DNA from: Castor canadensis
Taxonomy: Eukaryota; Chordata; Mammalia; Rodentia; Castoridae
Reading direction: 5' to 3'
DNA: 64,000 nt
Assembly (NCBI RefSeq): GCF_047511655.1
Contig: NC_133399.1
Location: 1,615,333 to 1,679,332 of the forward strand
Shown one piece after another: positions 47,200 through 59,581 of the stretch. The position numbers and the translations under genes were made by a program. Every line of letters starts with the position of its first letter. Within the stretch, counting starts at the first letter, position 1. The notes under the pieces are model-generated. The model was not told the DNA's origin, searched no databases, and saw only the letters and a list, made by a program, of their open reading frames with translations.

Positions 47200-48047
47200 G
47201 GATCCTGGTTCTTCGTGATCTTATACTGATAATAGAGTGTGGTTTGTGTGCTGACTCAGGCTGAGGTTTATCAAAATTTACATTACAACTCTTTACACAT
47301 CACTTAAAAGACGTTTGCCCCAGTTCCTTCACATAATCATTTTTGAAGCAGAAAAAGGGCATTTGGAAAGTGTGTTGGGGAATGTCTGAGTTTACAAAGG
47401 GGATAATGGGAAGAGTGTAGCTCGTTTTCTAGCACAATCATTTTGATTGGAAGTGAGGGTTAATCACAGCTATTTCTGAGGGTTACAACATTTAGAATAA
47501 ATCTTCCACCACTTTCCTTTTGCCTTCAAGTACTTGGTTAGAGAGAGTGTAATTTGTGCCAAAGAAGACAAGTCTGGGAGGCCCAGGCTAAGAGAAAGAC
47601 ACCTTTATATTTTTTCTGATGGGGCAAAAAGTTTGTGTATTTGGGAGGTGATATGGTTTTGTAGTATAAATTAAAATTTTTCTTCATTGTACCTGTTTCT
47701 AGCACAGAGATTCAGAAATCCTTGGAATTTCTAAGTCAATAGAAGTGTATTTGGCAGCTTTTGAATTTTTTCTAATGACTTGTTTCAGGGTGGTACATTT
47801 CTATAACCTTAGGAAGGGGAAGAAGGCATAGCAAATGTGCTATGACTTCTTGTCTGTTTCACACTGATGCCCAGAAGTTGCAGGGACTGTGCTAAGTCTG
47901 GATGGTGTCAGAGTTGAGTGGTAGGACACTCAGTCGGTATTTGAAAGGTGGTTGATGTTGACACCACCACATATTTGTTATCAGAAGTGATGGCAAAGAA
48001 ATACAGTTCAGGTCATAACATTTGGGCTCTTTGGGGAATGTCTGGTA
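47200..48047. other. First intron, no recognised feature
   Basis: AT-rich sequence within the long first intron of the zinc-finger gene model. No repeat of the local families and no exon signals are recognised. Confidence 0.45.
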
Positions 48048-48185
48048 ATGTTACCCGAGTGTCCATTCTTGGTCCTTATGTCTTGTGTGAGATGAATTCA
48101 GGCAAGGCACTGGAGTTGAGCAAAAGTAAAGCATGGTTCATGAAGGAAAGTACACAGTGAACAGAGTTCATAGGTAGCAGTTAGG
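48048..48185 (-). mobile_element. Possible LTR end of an endogenous retrovirus
   Basis: On the minus strand the block reads 'ttgctcaactccagtgccttgcctgaattcat' (split here by my description) and ends '...actcgggtaaca'. This is an LTR-like U5 end with a terminal CA. No poly(A) signal or other end could be fixed. Tentative. Confidence 0.3.
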
Positions 48186-49639
48186 CATAAACCATTCAGA
48201 TATCCTAAGCAAACCTAAAATGGTAGAAGATCAGAAGGTTTGTGAAAATAAGCATTGTAGTTAAAACATGTCAACAAACATTGACAAAGATCAAATAGCT
48301 CACTAAGGTCACAGGCTATCACAAGATCATTCTGACTGTTCCATTCACCTCAAGATAGGTGTATGACAACAGTTTCTGGTGCAATTGATCATTAACAAAG
48401 GCTCAAACCCATAAACCATATTCCTAGTTGTGAGGATACCCAAAAGATTTTGCTCATTTTAAGTATGGAAATTTGCCCTAGTGTTTTTCACTGTCAAAAG
48501 AATATTCTTTTAGGGAAGAGGTTGGGGGATTGGTGCTGTGTAGATCATGGATAATTTAAATTTACTAGGAAGTTTTAATAGTATATGCAGTCACCTGAAC
48601 TTGTTGGATGTTTCCTTATTCTGTGGTTTGCGAAATACACAGAATGTTCTAATTTATTACATGTTTCCATTTAGAGTTAACTTCTTTTTATGCTGTTGCT
48701 TGCACTGTACTGATGACCTGTAATGTTGAGCATTTTTCCTACTTGTTCTTTTATATTACTCTTTCCCCATCTCATCCCTCCCTCCCTGCCCATCTTTCTT
48801 TTGCCTTTTCTTTATTCCATTTAAATGGTGTCTCCTTTTAATTGGAAGTTTGGATGGTTATAGTAAATTCTTCAAAATGATGTGTTGTGCGTTAACTCGT
48901 ATAGTACACTCTTACTGAAATCCTTTATCTACTTATTTGCTTACTTATTATTCAGGGTCTTGTGATTGCTCAGGCAAACACTATGCCATTTGAGCCAGTT
49001 TGACAGGTGTGGGCCTTTATTAATTCGTTATGTTATCACATTTTCTATCCTCCTTTATGATGCCAAACATTTTTAAAATTCTTAGTAATTTCCTATCCAT
49101 GTAAAATTATTTTCCAAGTAGCTAAATGCATTTCAAATAAAGATGTGCTGCTTCCTGGGGAGGACAGGTATATTGGCATGTTCCCACTATTGTTCCTCAA
49201 CCTGCATATAACTGTACTTACAAATTGTTCATATTATAAGGCATGATCGCCTAGTCCATAGTTTACTTTCAATGACTTTAAGCAATCTTTTTCCCTGAAT
49301 ACCAGTATTGAGGAAGAAAGTAGAGTTTTTGTTCATCCATTTTATTTCCTAACAGTGTTTTCTTGATGTGTTCTAAGTTCTTAGTTTATGGTCTTGTTTC
49401 TGTTTAGAGAACTCCTTACAACAGTTTCCATAACTCAGATACTGGTGATACATTCTGTGAACTTTAAAATATTTTTCTCTTCTGGCTGTATGATTTCAAT
49501 TATTTTCATGTTGATTCTTTGTTCTTCTAGTCTGCCATTGAGCTTCTACAGTGACCATTTGATTGAACTTGTTGTATATGCACCTTCAGAATGTCTATAT
49601 ATTAATTTTGATCATTTCTAAGTATGTATTTTCTTTGTA

Positions 49640-50585
49640 CATGTGTTTCCTCATTGATGTTTCTTCAACATGCTTGCCTACAATCCTTTGAGTCTCCTTT
49701 TGACAGAGAGATTTTGTCAAATGAGTGCATGCCTGAGATTTTCCAGAAATGCATATTCTCATTCTGAAAGTAGAATTTTGGACCCAAGGCCCACATTCCT
49801 TAGTTTCCACATTCCAGGTCCAGCCAATCACCGTTAAGTGTCAAATAAAGAAGCCTGGTGAAGGCCGGGAAAGGAGAATTAATACACGGTTGGGTATATG
49901 CTGTGGGAAGAGGCAGAGTAAGTACTCAGCTCATCTTCTGCCATCCACAGACTACAGATATGAGACACAGATTTAAACAGACAAAGAACTGGGGGCAGGG
50001 AGGAAAGCCATGCAACCTTAAATGGTTCCAGTCACAGGTGGTCTATTTGGTATTAACTCAGAAGTAGATTTGGGAGGGATTCTGGCATTGTCACCTGGAG
50101 GATGGTCCATCCAATGAAGGGTCTTCTGTTGGGGGTACATTTGGTTCCATTTTATGAACGTGTTATCTGTCTTGTCCTTCCTAGATTCCAAGGGAAATGC
50201 AAGATGACTGCAGAGTGAATAGCTCAGAGCAAAGACAGATTCAAAATGACAAGATATGATGTTTTTCCTGTATTTAATTAATTTGCATGCTGGGTAAGGA
50301 GTCCATGGTTTTCAGGAAAAGCAGTTTGAGGAGCTCTTCCAATTCTTTTCCGTTGACAATCCATAGTTCTCCATCTCTTCATATGTGTTGTTATTTGTTC
50401 CTTGTGTGTAGAGAGTGGACGTGATACTATCTTCTTCATATGAAGTTTGTCCAGTTTCCTGTTTCTTCAGTATGTTTGCTTACAACGCTTTGATTCTTCT
50501 TTAGGCTCTTTGAGAAATCTGTTGTGAAATGTGTCCACTGCCTGAGACCTCAGAAATCCACATTCTCATTCTTTTCCATTGACAA
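49640..50585. repeat. Tandem-like pair of ~130-bp blocks in intron 1
   Basis: The block 49656-49770 (gtttcttcaacatgcttgcc...cctgagattttccagaaatgc...attctcattc) recurs at 50461-50575 (gtttcttcagtatgtttgct...cctgagacctcagaaatcc...attctcattc), offset by about 805 bases. The intervening DNA is not obviously repeated. The origin is unknown. Confidence 0.6.
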
Positions 50586-50689
50586 GCCACATTTTTTTAA
50601 TCTTTCAGATATATTGTGATTTATTTCATTGTACAGAGAGGAGATTTTAATACTAGAAAGACAGACATCACCACATGTGATTATTTTTA

Positions 50690-51125
50690 TCTAGTATGGA
50701 GCTAGTGATATTGAAGTATGTTGTCACTTTCTCTTGAACTTTTAACTGTAGCTAATTCCAAGGATGACTTTGGGAAGTATATTCTTCCCCAAGACAGGAC
50801 TTTTACAAGACTTTATAATTTGCAAATGCATATATGAGTGTGAAATCCCCAGTATCAAAACAGGCAGGGATTCTTCTCTGAATGTCACTGAGAAGTGCTG
50901 GTAGGGTTTTTGGTAGATGAAATTAACTGATTCTGCTAAAGCCAGTTCCCTGTTATTTTGCCTTTCAAAGTTGATTACTCCCTGCCTTCAGCTTTCCTTC
51001 ACTTTGTTTTCTGTGACCTTTCTTCTGGATTTCTGGTGAAGGAAGTTAATGCTTCTCTGGAGTGCCTCTATTCTCTTCAGTTTAAACACAATGCATTGAT
51101 TTTCATCTTAATTGTCTGATTGTGA
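50690..51125. repeat. Inverted repeat unit E, right copy (partner 33640-34200)
   Basis: Reverse-complement partner of 33640-34200. With arm A/C this is the second inverted pair in the window, but the two pairs do not share a centre, so they were not made by one simple palindromic event. Confidence 0.72.
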
Positions 51126-52750
51126 AAAAGTTGTTAACTTTCAGTTTCTTGCCTTTTGTCCTTGATGTATGGGGTGTCTTCAGATTCCTTCATTCAGGAA
51201 TCTGAAGTACATGTATGTGCTTCTATTTTGTCATGATGATGAGCATATATAACATTTAGTACTCCTTTTCTGTTTGCACAATGTGGAGAGAAGCCTACCA
51301 AAGGCTCCAAAGAGACTCTTGATAACCCACCTCTTCTCCATTGCTTCCCTGCTAAGCTCCCTAGGCAGGGTGTTTTCCATGCTGCCTTAAGATACTTGCT
51401 CCCTGCATGAGTAGTCTGTTCCCTAACCCTATAGTTGTGTGAGGAATATGCCTTTGAATGTCCTTTTGCTTCTTATGCCCTATCAGTTTAAACCTCACAT
51501 CCCAGTCTCTGCTGGTGACCTTAACAATGTGCACTGTTACACCATCTATCTGTGTTTTCTTGCAACAAAGTCTTAAAAATGTCTTCCCCTGCCTGATTGC
51601 CATCCTATGGTTTGACCTCTGTTGGTGATGGGATATGTAATACTGTGATCAGTGTTGCTTTCTTTTTTACTGTCTGATCTGTGACTGTGAGTAACATTGC
51701 AACATACAAGTGAGAGCAAATAGAGAAACTGCTGTTTCCGTCACAAGCTCATTTTTTGTGCACATTATCCATAATAAAGTATGTTGTAAAGAAATAGATG
51801 GAATGTTTTTGGTAAGATTCAGTTATGGGAAGAGAAAGTAAAAGTAACAGGCAAGAAGCTACATTCCAAGGAGAGAAAGAGAGGAAAAACATAGAGAATG
51901 AAGAAAGAGGTGACAGGAATCTAGCTAGGATAAAAACACAAAAAGAAGTTCCTTGGTGAGAAGAGAAGCTGAAACTGCAAATGCCATTAGTATCCTGGTA
52001 GAGAAAGGTGGCCCCACTGCCTGGAATATCTGAATGTGCTCACACAATGGAATATTACACAGCTTGTCTGTGCAAAACAATTTAACGATTCCCACTGCCT
52101 CAGAACAAACTCTTCAAGTTGCTTTCATGGTATGGAAAGTTCTTCCCTCCTACCTGTCTGTGTGTCCTAGAACTCCTTCATAAGCCTTTTTCTGCTGACT
52201 AGGCCTCACTGGGCATCCACAAAACTTAGCATAATTCTGTCAGCCTGAATCTTTGCAGTTTGTGTCTCTTCTACCTAGAATTCTTTCATCCACATCCTGC
52301 CTCACCTGAATCAGAATTACATACACTTTAAAAATTACTTCAGCCATCACCATCCCTTGATGCTGTCTGTCTGACCACCCAGTCATACCTGTATGCAGAA
52401 TATCTTCTCAAACTGAACCATGTGAAGCTTAGACTAGAAAATCCCGTGGAACTACCACACTGCTGACTGTTAACACCTATAGTATTTCCATATCAAATAA
52501 CCATAGATTCATAATTTTTGACTGCCTGAGGAAATGAGAGGCCAAGATCATACAAGAATGTAGGAGAGAATGTTTGACAGATTGGCAAGGTTGATTGAAG
52601 GTGCAGCTTATTATCTGGAGGACACTGAAGAAAAAGAAGCATTTCTCCAACCATGTTTCAACAGCAGTTCTACCAGTCAAGAGCTTGAGCAAATCTATGC
52701 AGGTGTGCTGAGGATGGAGAGAAGAAACTTTCAAAATGTGCACTGAAGTC
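51126..52750. other. First intron, no recognised feature
   Basis: Mixed-composition intronic sequence. I find no SINE, exon or RNA gene signature here. Confidence 0.45.
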
Positions 52751-52754
52751 AGGA

Positions 52755-52955
52755 ACCGGTGGCTCACACCTGCAATCCTAGCTACTTGGAGGCAGAGATC
52801 AGGAGGGTCACAGCTGAAAGCCAGCCCAGGCAAATAGTTCCCAAGACCACATCAGCACTAACCAGGGTTGAAGCAGTGGCTCAACTGATAAGAGTGCCTA
52901 TCTAGGAAGTATGACGCCCTGAGCTCAAACCCCAGTACCACTAAAAACTATTAGG
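52755..52955 (+). mobile_element. Composite SINE
   Basis: 'ggaaccggtggctcacacctgc...cagagatcaggagggtcac' plus 'gcagtggctcaactgataagagtgc...ctgagctcaaaccccagtacc'. It is one of the best-kept members in the window. Confidence 0.88.
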
Positions 52956-54429
52956 ACTGAAGCTACACTGTAAAGGGCCTGGCAAGCCACACAGATTGAT
53001 TAGTTATACACCAGAGCCAGCCAGGGAAAAGACTGGGTGTCTGGCACATAGAAAGTACTTTGTGGTTGGAATAAGTGGCCTGTGTCATTCTATGACACTA
53101 ATTTCCTTGAAGGTGAATATTGGCTTTGGTATGGATTTGTGTGGGTTTGATAAAATTTACCTCCTGAATGTTCAATAGTGTGTTTCCTTTTCTCAGGAGA
53201 AATCTGGAGAAAACCTGAGAGAGGGCAGATAGTCTGTCAGTCAATGAATAATAAGCTCCATTGACTTACCTTTATTGATGCTTCTGGTACTTGGAGGCCA
53301 GAGACTGGAAGGACTGAGAAATCTACTGGAGAAATGGTCTGATGACCCCCATTCAGCAGCTCTGCTCTTATTCAGGGAAGTACTTCTTTTTGGGTCCACC
53401 CTACAGGTGTAATTCTAGTGTCAAAGGTTGGGCGTCCAGACACCATCATCAGAATTATGGCTGCTACTGGTTTCCCTGTCTCTTCCCCTTTCTGAGAAGA
53501 GGTAAAGACAATATTAGGGCGAAGGAATATCTCTTTCTTGCCATAACCAATCTCAACTTTCCTCACCAGAGCCAGATTATAGTCTCTGGAAACATGATTC
53601 AAAAGAGAATCCTGTGTATCATCAGCTCACATCTCAGAGTGGTCATGTTCTGAGCCTCACTCATCTTCCAGACAGAGAAAGTGAGGCTCAGAGCAAAGAA
53701 ATAATCTGAGAGAATTTCCATAATAGGTCTTCACTGTCCCATTAATGACCTTGGCATCACATGTGATTTTCTAAAACATGGTTGCCTCTTTTCCTGTCTA
53801 TGTGATAACAGTCTCCCTTTTTGTCTTCAATATTGGAAGTGTGGAGACAGCTTTGTCAGTCAGACAACTATTACAGTTTTATTGCTCCTCAGTTTCTGCT
53901 TTGGAAAACAATCAGTATTCAATGATATCATTTTCAGTGCATGTAGAACCCTTGTCACATGTGATGGTCTTGGTCAGTCAAGTGACTCCTTTCCACTCCC
54001 TTGTACTTTCTGTTCATCTTCTCTTTCCAGCATTCACCTGTTCATGTATTCCTCCCTTCATTCATCGACTCATTCCATATACAATTTCTTTATGAGGCTA
54101 TCAGAGCAGAGGAAGGTGAAACAAGTGGGCTGGTTGCTTTCCCTATGTACAAAAATACACAAATACATGAAGAAAATTTCTGAGGGGCTATGCATATAAA
54201 GCCACATGAAGGTATTCTGGAAAAAGGACTTATGCATTTGATACTGTCCTTATGTCACTGGCTTAAAGTGACTAATAGGAGATGTTCCTTCTAGTGAATA
54301 TTAAGCTCTGATTTGAGAAAGGATTCTTATAGGGAGAGGAGATTAATGGGATCACTGAGATAAATCCTTTGGCTTCCTTGATCATACAGTAAATGTTGTG
54401 TTCCATTGTTGGTATGTTTTACTTCCTTG

Positions 54430-55205
54430 ACTGAAAATGGATAGATTGAAATGTAATGTGTGAGCAAGCCTTAATATTCTCCATTAATGCAAACTCCTGA
54501 GTGAGGACAACAGCCCTCCATCTACTTCCTGTGTCCTGTCCTGCTCTAGTCTCCACTCCTTGCCTAAGTTTTCACCATCCAACATTGAATCTGGGATTCT
54601 CTGGGCACACATCTCTCATTTCCAGGAGGATTAAGTAATGTGCCACAAGAATGATAGGAAACTGTTAACAGGTCTTGATGGTCAGGAAAAGTACTGAAAT
54701 TATGTGTCAGCCTGGACCATGTCAATTGTACTGGAGGAAGCATGTGCTAGGAAGGCTGCTGCTGAATTCTGTTTTTTGTGCTCCACACAGTCACATAAAG
54801 GATCCTGTTCAGCCGTCCAAATCTTGGGGCCAGGCCTTGTGTCAGTAGTTAATCCTAGAGTTTGTATCATGTCAACACAAACTGAATGAGGAGGACCACT
54901 GATAGAAGTTCCAGGCCACTTACATGGCCTCGGGCCATCCTTGATATTTCTCTATTGTCTGCTGCTGAGCAAGGTCTCTGATGTGTCAGCTGTGGCACCT
55001 GAGTGATTTCAACTGAATGCAGGACGTCAGGGTGGAAGCCTGGATTCACAGGAGGAGGAACTGATGAGCGGGAAACTGGAATCATGGGAGGAAGGCCTTT
55101 GGAACAGGAAGCTTTAGTAGCACTACCAGGGCCCCAATTCCATCCAGAGTCTGTACCTGATTTCAGTGTTGGCAGTGATCGGCTTGGTCCCTGTGGCCTG
55201 AAACC
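54430..55205 (+). promoter_or_regulatory. KRAB zinc-finger promoter/exon 1 copy P4 (dead)
   Basis: The layout matches copies P1-P3: 'ggattctctgggcacacatctctcatttccaggagg' near 54593 (compare 45530-45570), then 'gcacctgagtgatttcaactgaatgcagg' near 54995 (compare P1 near 38230), and 'gagcgggaaactgg' at the first-exon end. The start codon is lost (gaaact instead of gaaatg) and there is no donor GT. It lies inside intron 1 of the current gene model, only 3.4 kb before the KRAB exon, so it may be a former promoter of this gene. Confidence 0.65.
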
Positions 55206-55365
55206 ATAGGAGGAACCTAATTTATCATAAACATTAAGTTCAGTGTGTCACTTTGGCTTGAAAGTGAACCCTCTGACAGGGCAGGTTAGTCCTAGAGAAG
55301 AAAGAAAGCTTTTGAATTTCCCCCCATCTTGAAGTGCTATGATGTGTAGACATGCTGACTTTAGG

Positions 55366-55397
55366 GGTGTGTTTGTGTGTGTGTGTGTGTGTGTGTA
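55366..55397. repeat. (GT)n microsatellite
   Basis: About 14 GT units with one interruption. Confidence 0.95.
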
Positions 55398-55889
55398 AGT
55401 GACCTACTTTCGAGATCCTACAACATAGAACCACCACAATTCAGACTGCCTGAGCCCTAAAATCTGGGATCATGACAATAGCAAGAGAAGAATGAGGAGG
55501 AAAAATGTCAGAGATCCAAGAGATGTAAAATTATCAAGGAGCTTGCACTGTTGAGGGCAAGTGGTCAGTTAATTGGCCCTCACTGTAGAGAAGCAAGACC
55601 CACCCTTTGAGGATTATTGTGGGGGCTCCATGCTCAGTGCCTAAGGCTGGCAGAATCCTTGGTTTAGGAATCTTCTTCCCTTTAGTGTGTGGGGTGCTGT
55701 GGGCTTGAGCTGAGACCTCTGAGTGCAGGTTTGATGAATCACTGTTCCATAGCTTCCTTGTGCCTTGGTTTATTTATCAGAGGCAGGTAGATTGTTTTCT
55801 TGCTGTAGTTCTCACTTTTAATGCAGAACTCACTACTCTGTTTGTTCCCCTGCCTTTCCAATGTACTCTGGGATACTTCATTGACTGGA

Positions 55890-55978
55890 AATTTCCTTTG
55901 GTGGTACCTGACTTTGAAATCCAGGCCTCACATTTGCTAGGGAGGCACCCTAGCACTTGAGCCACACTCCCAGCCCTG
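55890..55978 (-). mobile_element. tRNA-like SINE fragment
   Basis: 'ggtggtacctgactttgaaatccaggcc...gcacttgagccacactcc' is the reversed right half of the local SINE. Confidence 0.75.
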
Positions 55979-58540
55979 AAGTTAAAAAAATGTTTACACT
56001 CTCTTATACAGCATTTGAGTATTCTGAATGTGACTAAAATTTACCTTTACTCACTGGGATTAATGCTCTCACATTTTCATGCCATGTTAAGATTATTTTA
56101 ATTGTAAGAGTAGTTGCCATTTTGTTTCAGGCTCTTCTCGCAGTGAAGAACATCTTCATCTTTTGTATGCAGCCCTGTACCAGGAACAGAAAGAGGGCTT
56201 GATGTCATAGGTCAGGGAGTTGGAAAGAGAAAATTGGCTTCATGGTCTAGAGTTCTTGACTCTTCATTACACAGTCTACTCATTTTCAGCCAAGCAAGTT
56301 AAAATGTGCCAACACAGGGAATGCATTAATTACATACATGCAGAAATAAGAGTTACATGCCAGCGATATTTTACATAGGAATCAAGATGGACTAAGGCCA
56401 AACCTTTATCTACCTCAGCATTGAAGACTGCTTTATCCAAGGCTGCAATAAAATGCCTATTGTAGTATTATACATCTTCCATAGCTTTGCCCAGCCTACT
56501 TGGATACACCACAGGGACCGTAAGTCTCTGTGTTGAGTTAAGAGCAGGTAAGGATGTAGCTTTGGGATTTTGCCATCCTCTGGTCCCTCTCCTTCAATGA
56601 CTGAAATGACCGCTCCTTCAACCCTGTTGTATTTGGCAGCAGGGAACTCTTACCCTGAGTCAGTTTACGTTTCTTACCTAAACAAACTTCCAAAATCATG
56701 ATACCTTTTTTCAGGACACTGCCTAAATGTGTCTTTATCTTAAGCCTCTTCAGAGAATTTCATTATAGAAATGTTACAATGTGATTGCACCAGCTGTATG
56801 CATGGAAAAAACAAGTACTGTACAGAAAATAGCCCTAAAGTACTGTGAATTTGAACCTCAGAGAAGAGAGGCTGAAGAATTTGAGGTAGGACATGGAAGA
56901 ATCAGAAGCGTATGCTGCCCTTTTTGGGCATCTAAGTATAATGGGAACATGAAGGGTGATGTGGTTGTGGTCTTAACCACTCATATTACCAAGATTATTT
57001 TGCTTTTGTAAGTTTTCAGTTGTTTGCATTTTCATTCATAGAATCTAACACAATGAAAACTTTGGGTTTCTGCTGGTACTGTAATGCTTTTGTGCCTTTG
57101 AGAGTATCAGTATGTATTTAGTAAAAGTTTTAAATTTTGATTATTGTGTCACGTTCTGATGTTCAGAGGACCACAACTTTTGAGACCTTTGGAAATTCAT
57201 TAAATGAACATAAATTTTTGACATTAAAGGTGATGTACAACAACTGATAAAAGGTATAGGAAACTGTTCAGTGAAATAATCAGACTAATTCTGAAGTACA
57301 TGGAAAGATCTGCACATCCATGCACAGGAGGTATCTAGATGCCCTGGTAGATGTAACTAAAAAGTGTCTGTAAACACATGACTACAGTTGATGGCTACTA
57401 CCTTAATCCTTTCCCTACTTTTTTCATCTTATCCACTAAGTTGTTTTCTACTATTTTAGACAATTTAGAATTTGAAAAAGTATTAGATATATTCCATATA
57501 AAAGCCTTTTTTGACAGTGGTACTTCCTCTGTAGATGAGTCCAATGTTTTATCTGTGATTGTTCTGGTGGAATTACAATATTAGGCCTCCACAAGTGGTT
57601 CAAAGTATCACTTCTTCCAATTATTTTTAATTGCTTTTTGGAATTTATTACACCTATTACACTTTGAAAAGTAGTTTTGTTCATGAGTTTGAAAGTATAT
57701 TTTTGAAATTACAAAATTGTATATACATCTAGTATGATGTGATGATGTGTTGAAATCCATCTATTTCTAGGGGAACATGCCACATTTCTGCTCCCCACAT
57801 TTTGCTTTTACATGCTAAAGCAAAAACTAATTTTATTTGAATGATCCTTCATGAGTCTTATTTAGCTTTGAATTTGGGTTGGTCTGTAGGAAACCAGATA
57901 GAAACTTCCAAATGTCCTCTCTTGATACAGTAACTATGGAGGAGCTCAGTTTCAAAAAAAATTGTTGATAAGAGATATTAGATATTATTTATCATATCAA
58001 CTATTATTCACCAGGAGTGTTTTTCAGATTGTCTTACTACTGACTCCTTATGGTGAACATTGCAGAAATGTGGAAATAATCATAAATACTATATATACAA
58101 TAGGATATTGTTGGAATAAATTGCTTCAGGACACTCTGCCCTTTTTACAGTTTATATTTAGTTTGGTGAGGTTCGTCCCATTAGCAGTTCTACAATAACT
58201 GTAGACAAGAAACTTTTACTCATGCATTTATAACATTATTCAGGCAGTCTCTTTTTCATCTGATATTGCTCTAATGGGGACTAAGTAGAAGGAATTTGTT
58301 AGTAGATTGCTACAATCCCAGTGTTTAACATGTAATTTTTGTGACTATGTTCAGCTTTGAACATAATGTCAAAATTACTATGATGTACCTGTGAGTATCG
58401 ATGGAGAATGAGAGTGTGATAAAAATGAAATGCATTGAATATGCAGAGACCACATCAGCATGTGAGTTTATTACACAGAGATTGTTTCCACTGCTGTGAC
58501 ACTCACCATTCTTCTCACAAATGTGTGTGGGACATATTAG
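55979..58540. other. 3' part of intron 1, no recognised feature
   Basis: AT-rich intronic sequence up to the KRAB exon. The last 50 bases carry a moderate pyrimidine stretch (ccattcttctc) before the acceptor AG at 58539-58540. No repeat or extra exon is recognised. Confidence 0.5.
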
Positions 58541-58744
<204 letters not shown>

Positions 58745-58880
58745 TAGAAAGGGACAGGAATGGTTAATATACATGCAAGATCATATTATGCTATAAAAAT
58801 AGCTGAGATCTCAAATTTTTTTAAAATTTTGATTAAATACTAATGATTTCTCTCTGTCTATATCTCACAAACAAAAGCAG

Positions 58881-58929
58881 AAAATGTAAATTTTGAAGAG
58901 AACTTCAGGAATCCCAGAAGAAATATGAG
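58881..58929 (+). CDS. Short linker exon after KRAB-A
   Basis: Acceptor CAG at 58878-58880 and donor GTAATT at 58930. It encodes residues 44-59 and two bases of codon 60, ending in an N-P-R-R-N-M-R stretch like the second KRAB-type exon of many zinc-finger genes (there typically ...NPRRNLR). It replaces a classical KRAB-B box and is short (49 bp; usually about 60). An acceptor three bases earlier (after 58877) would add one residue. The phase is consistent with both neighbours. Confidence 0.82.
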
Positions 58930-59581
58930 GTAATTTCTACTCATAACCAAAACAATGAATATCAGATGTGGCATAACAAGAAGTTTGAAAACCAAGGAAA
59001 TGAGATCCCACCTTCCAGTTCTAAATTGCTGAAATCAGTGAAATGTTTCTCCAACATTGAAAAAATAAGTTAAGCATCCAGAATCAGAAAATTCAAAAAT
59101 CTGACATGTGACATCATTCATAACATCTTTTTTTCCAAGAAGTCACAAGAGACATCGTCCAATTGCTCAATATATAAAAATAACCCCATCTTTTCACAAA
59201 CTTATTTAACTATATTATGTCAAATTCCATCAGAGTGGGAATATCATGTGCCCTGGCTAGACTGATAAATTTTTCACCCTATCTCCTCATGTTCATTTTT
59301 GTATTTCACCATCCAACATACTTTTGATCCAAGGCATCTCAGTAAGCACTTTAAGTGTATTTCAGTGTAGTAAAACTCATTCAGTGTTGTCAAACACCTA
59401 ACATGGAAATAATATTATGGAAACAGATATGAACACCAGTGTTTTGATAATAGCTGTCCTCAGGTCCAGCTCCAGAACATTTAGTACATTTGTGTTCATA
59501 AATCCTTACAGGAATAAAACCATCACTTGTGTTAATAAATCATTAAGAGGATAACAATGGTAATCTGTCTCTTTTTTATAG

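Noticed and set aside
54001-54199. Overlapping small plus-strand frames, one with a hydrophobic stretch
   Set aside because: Intronic, no splice borders or homology recognised, and length within chance.
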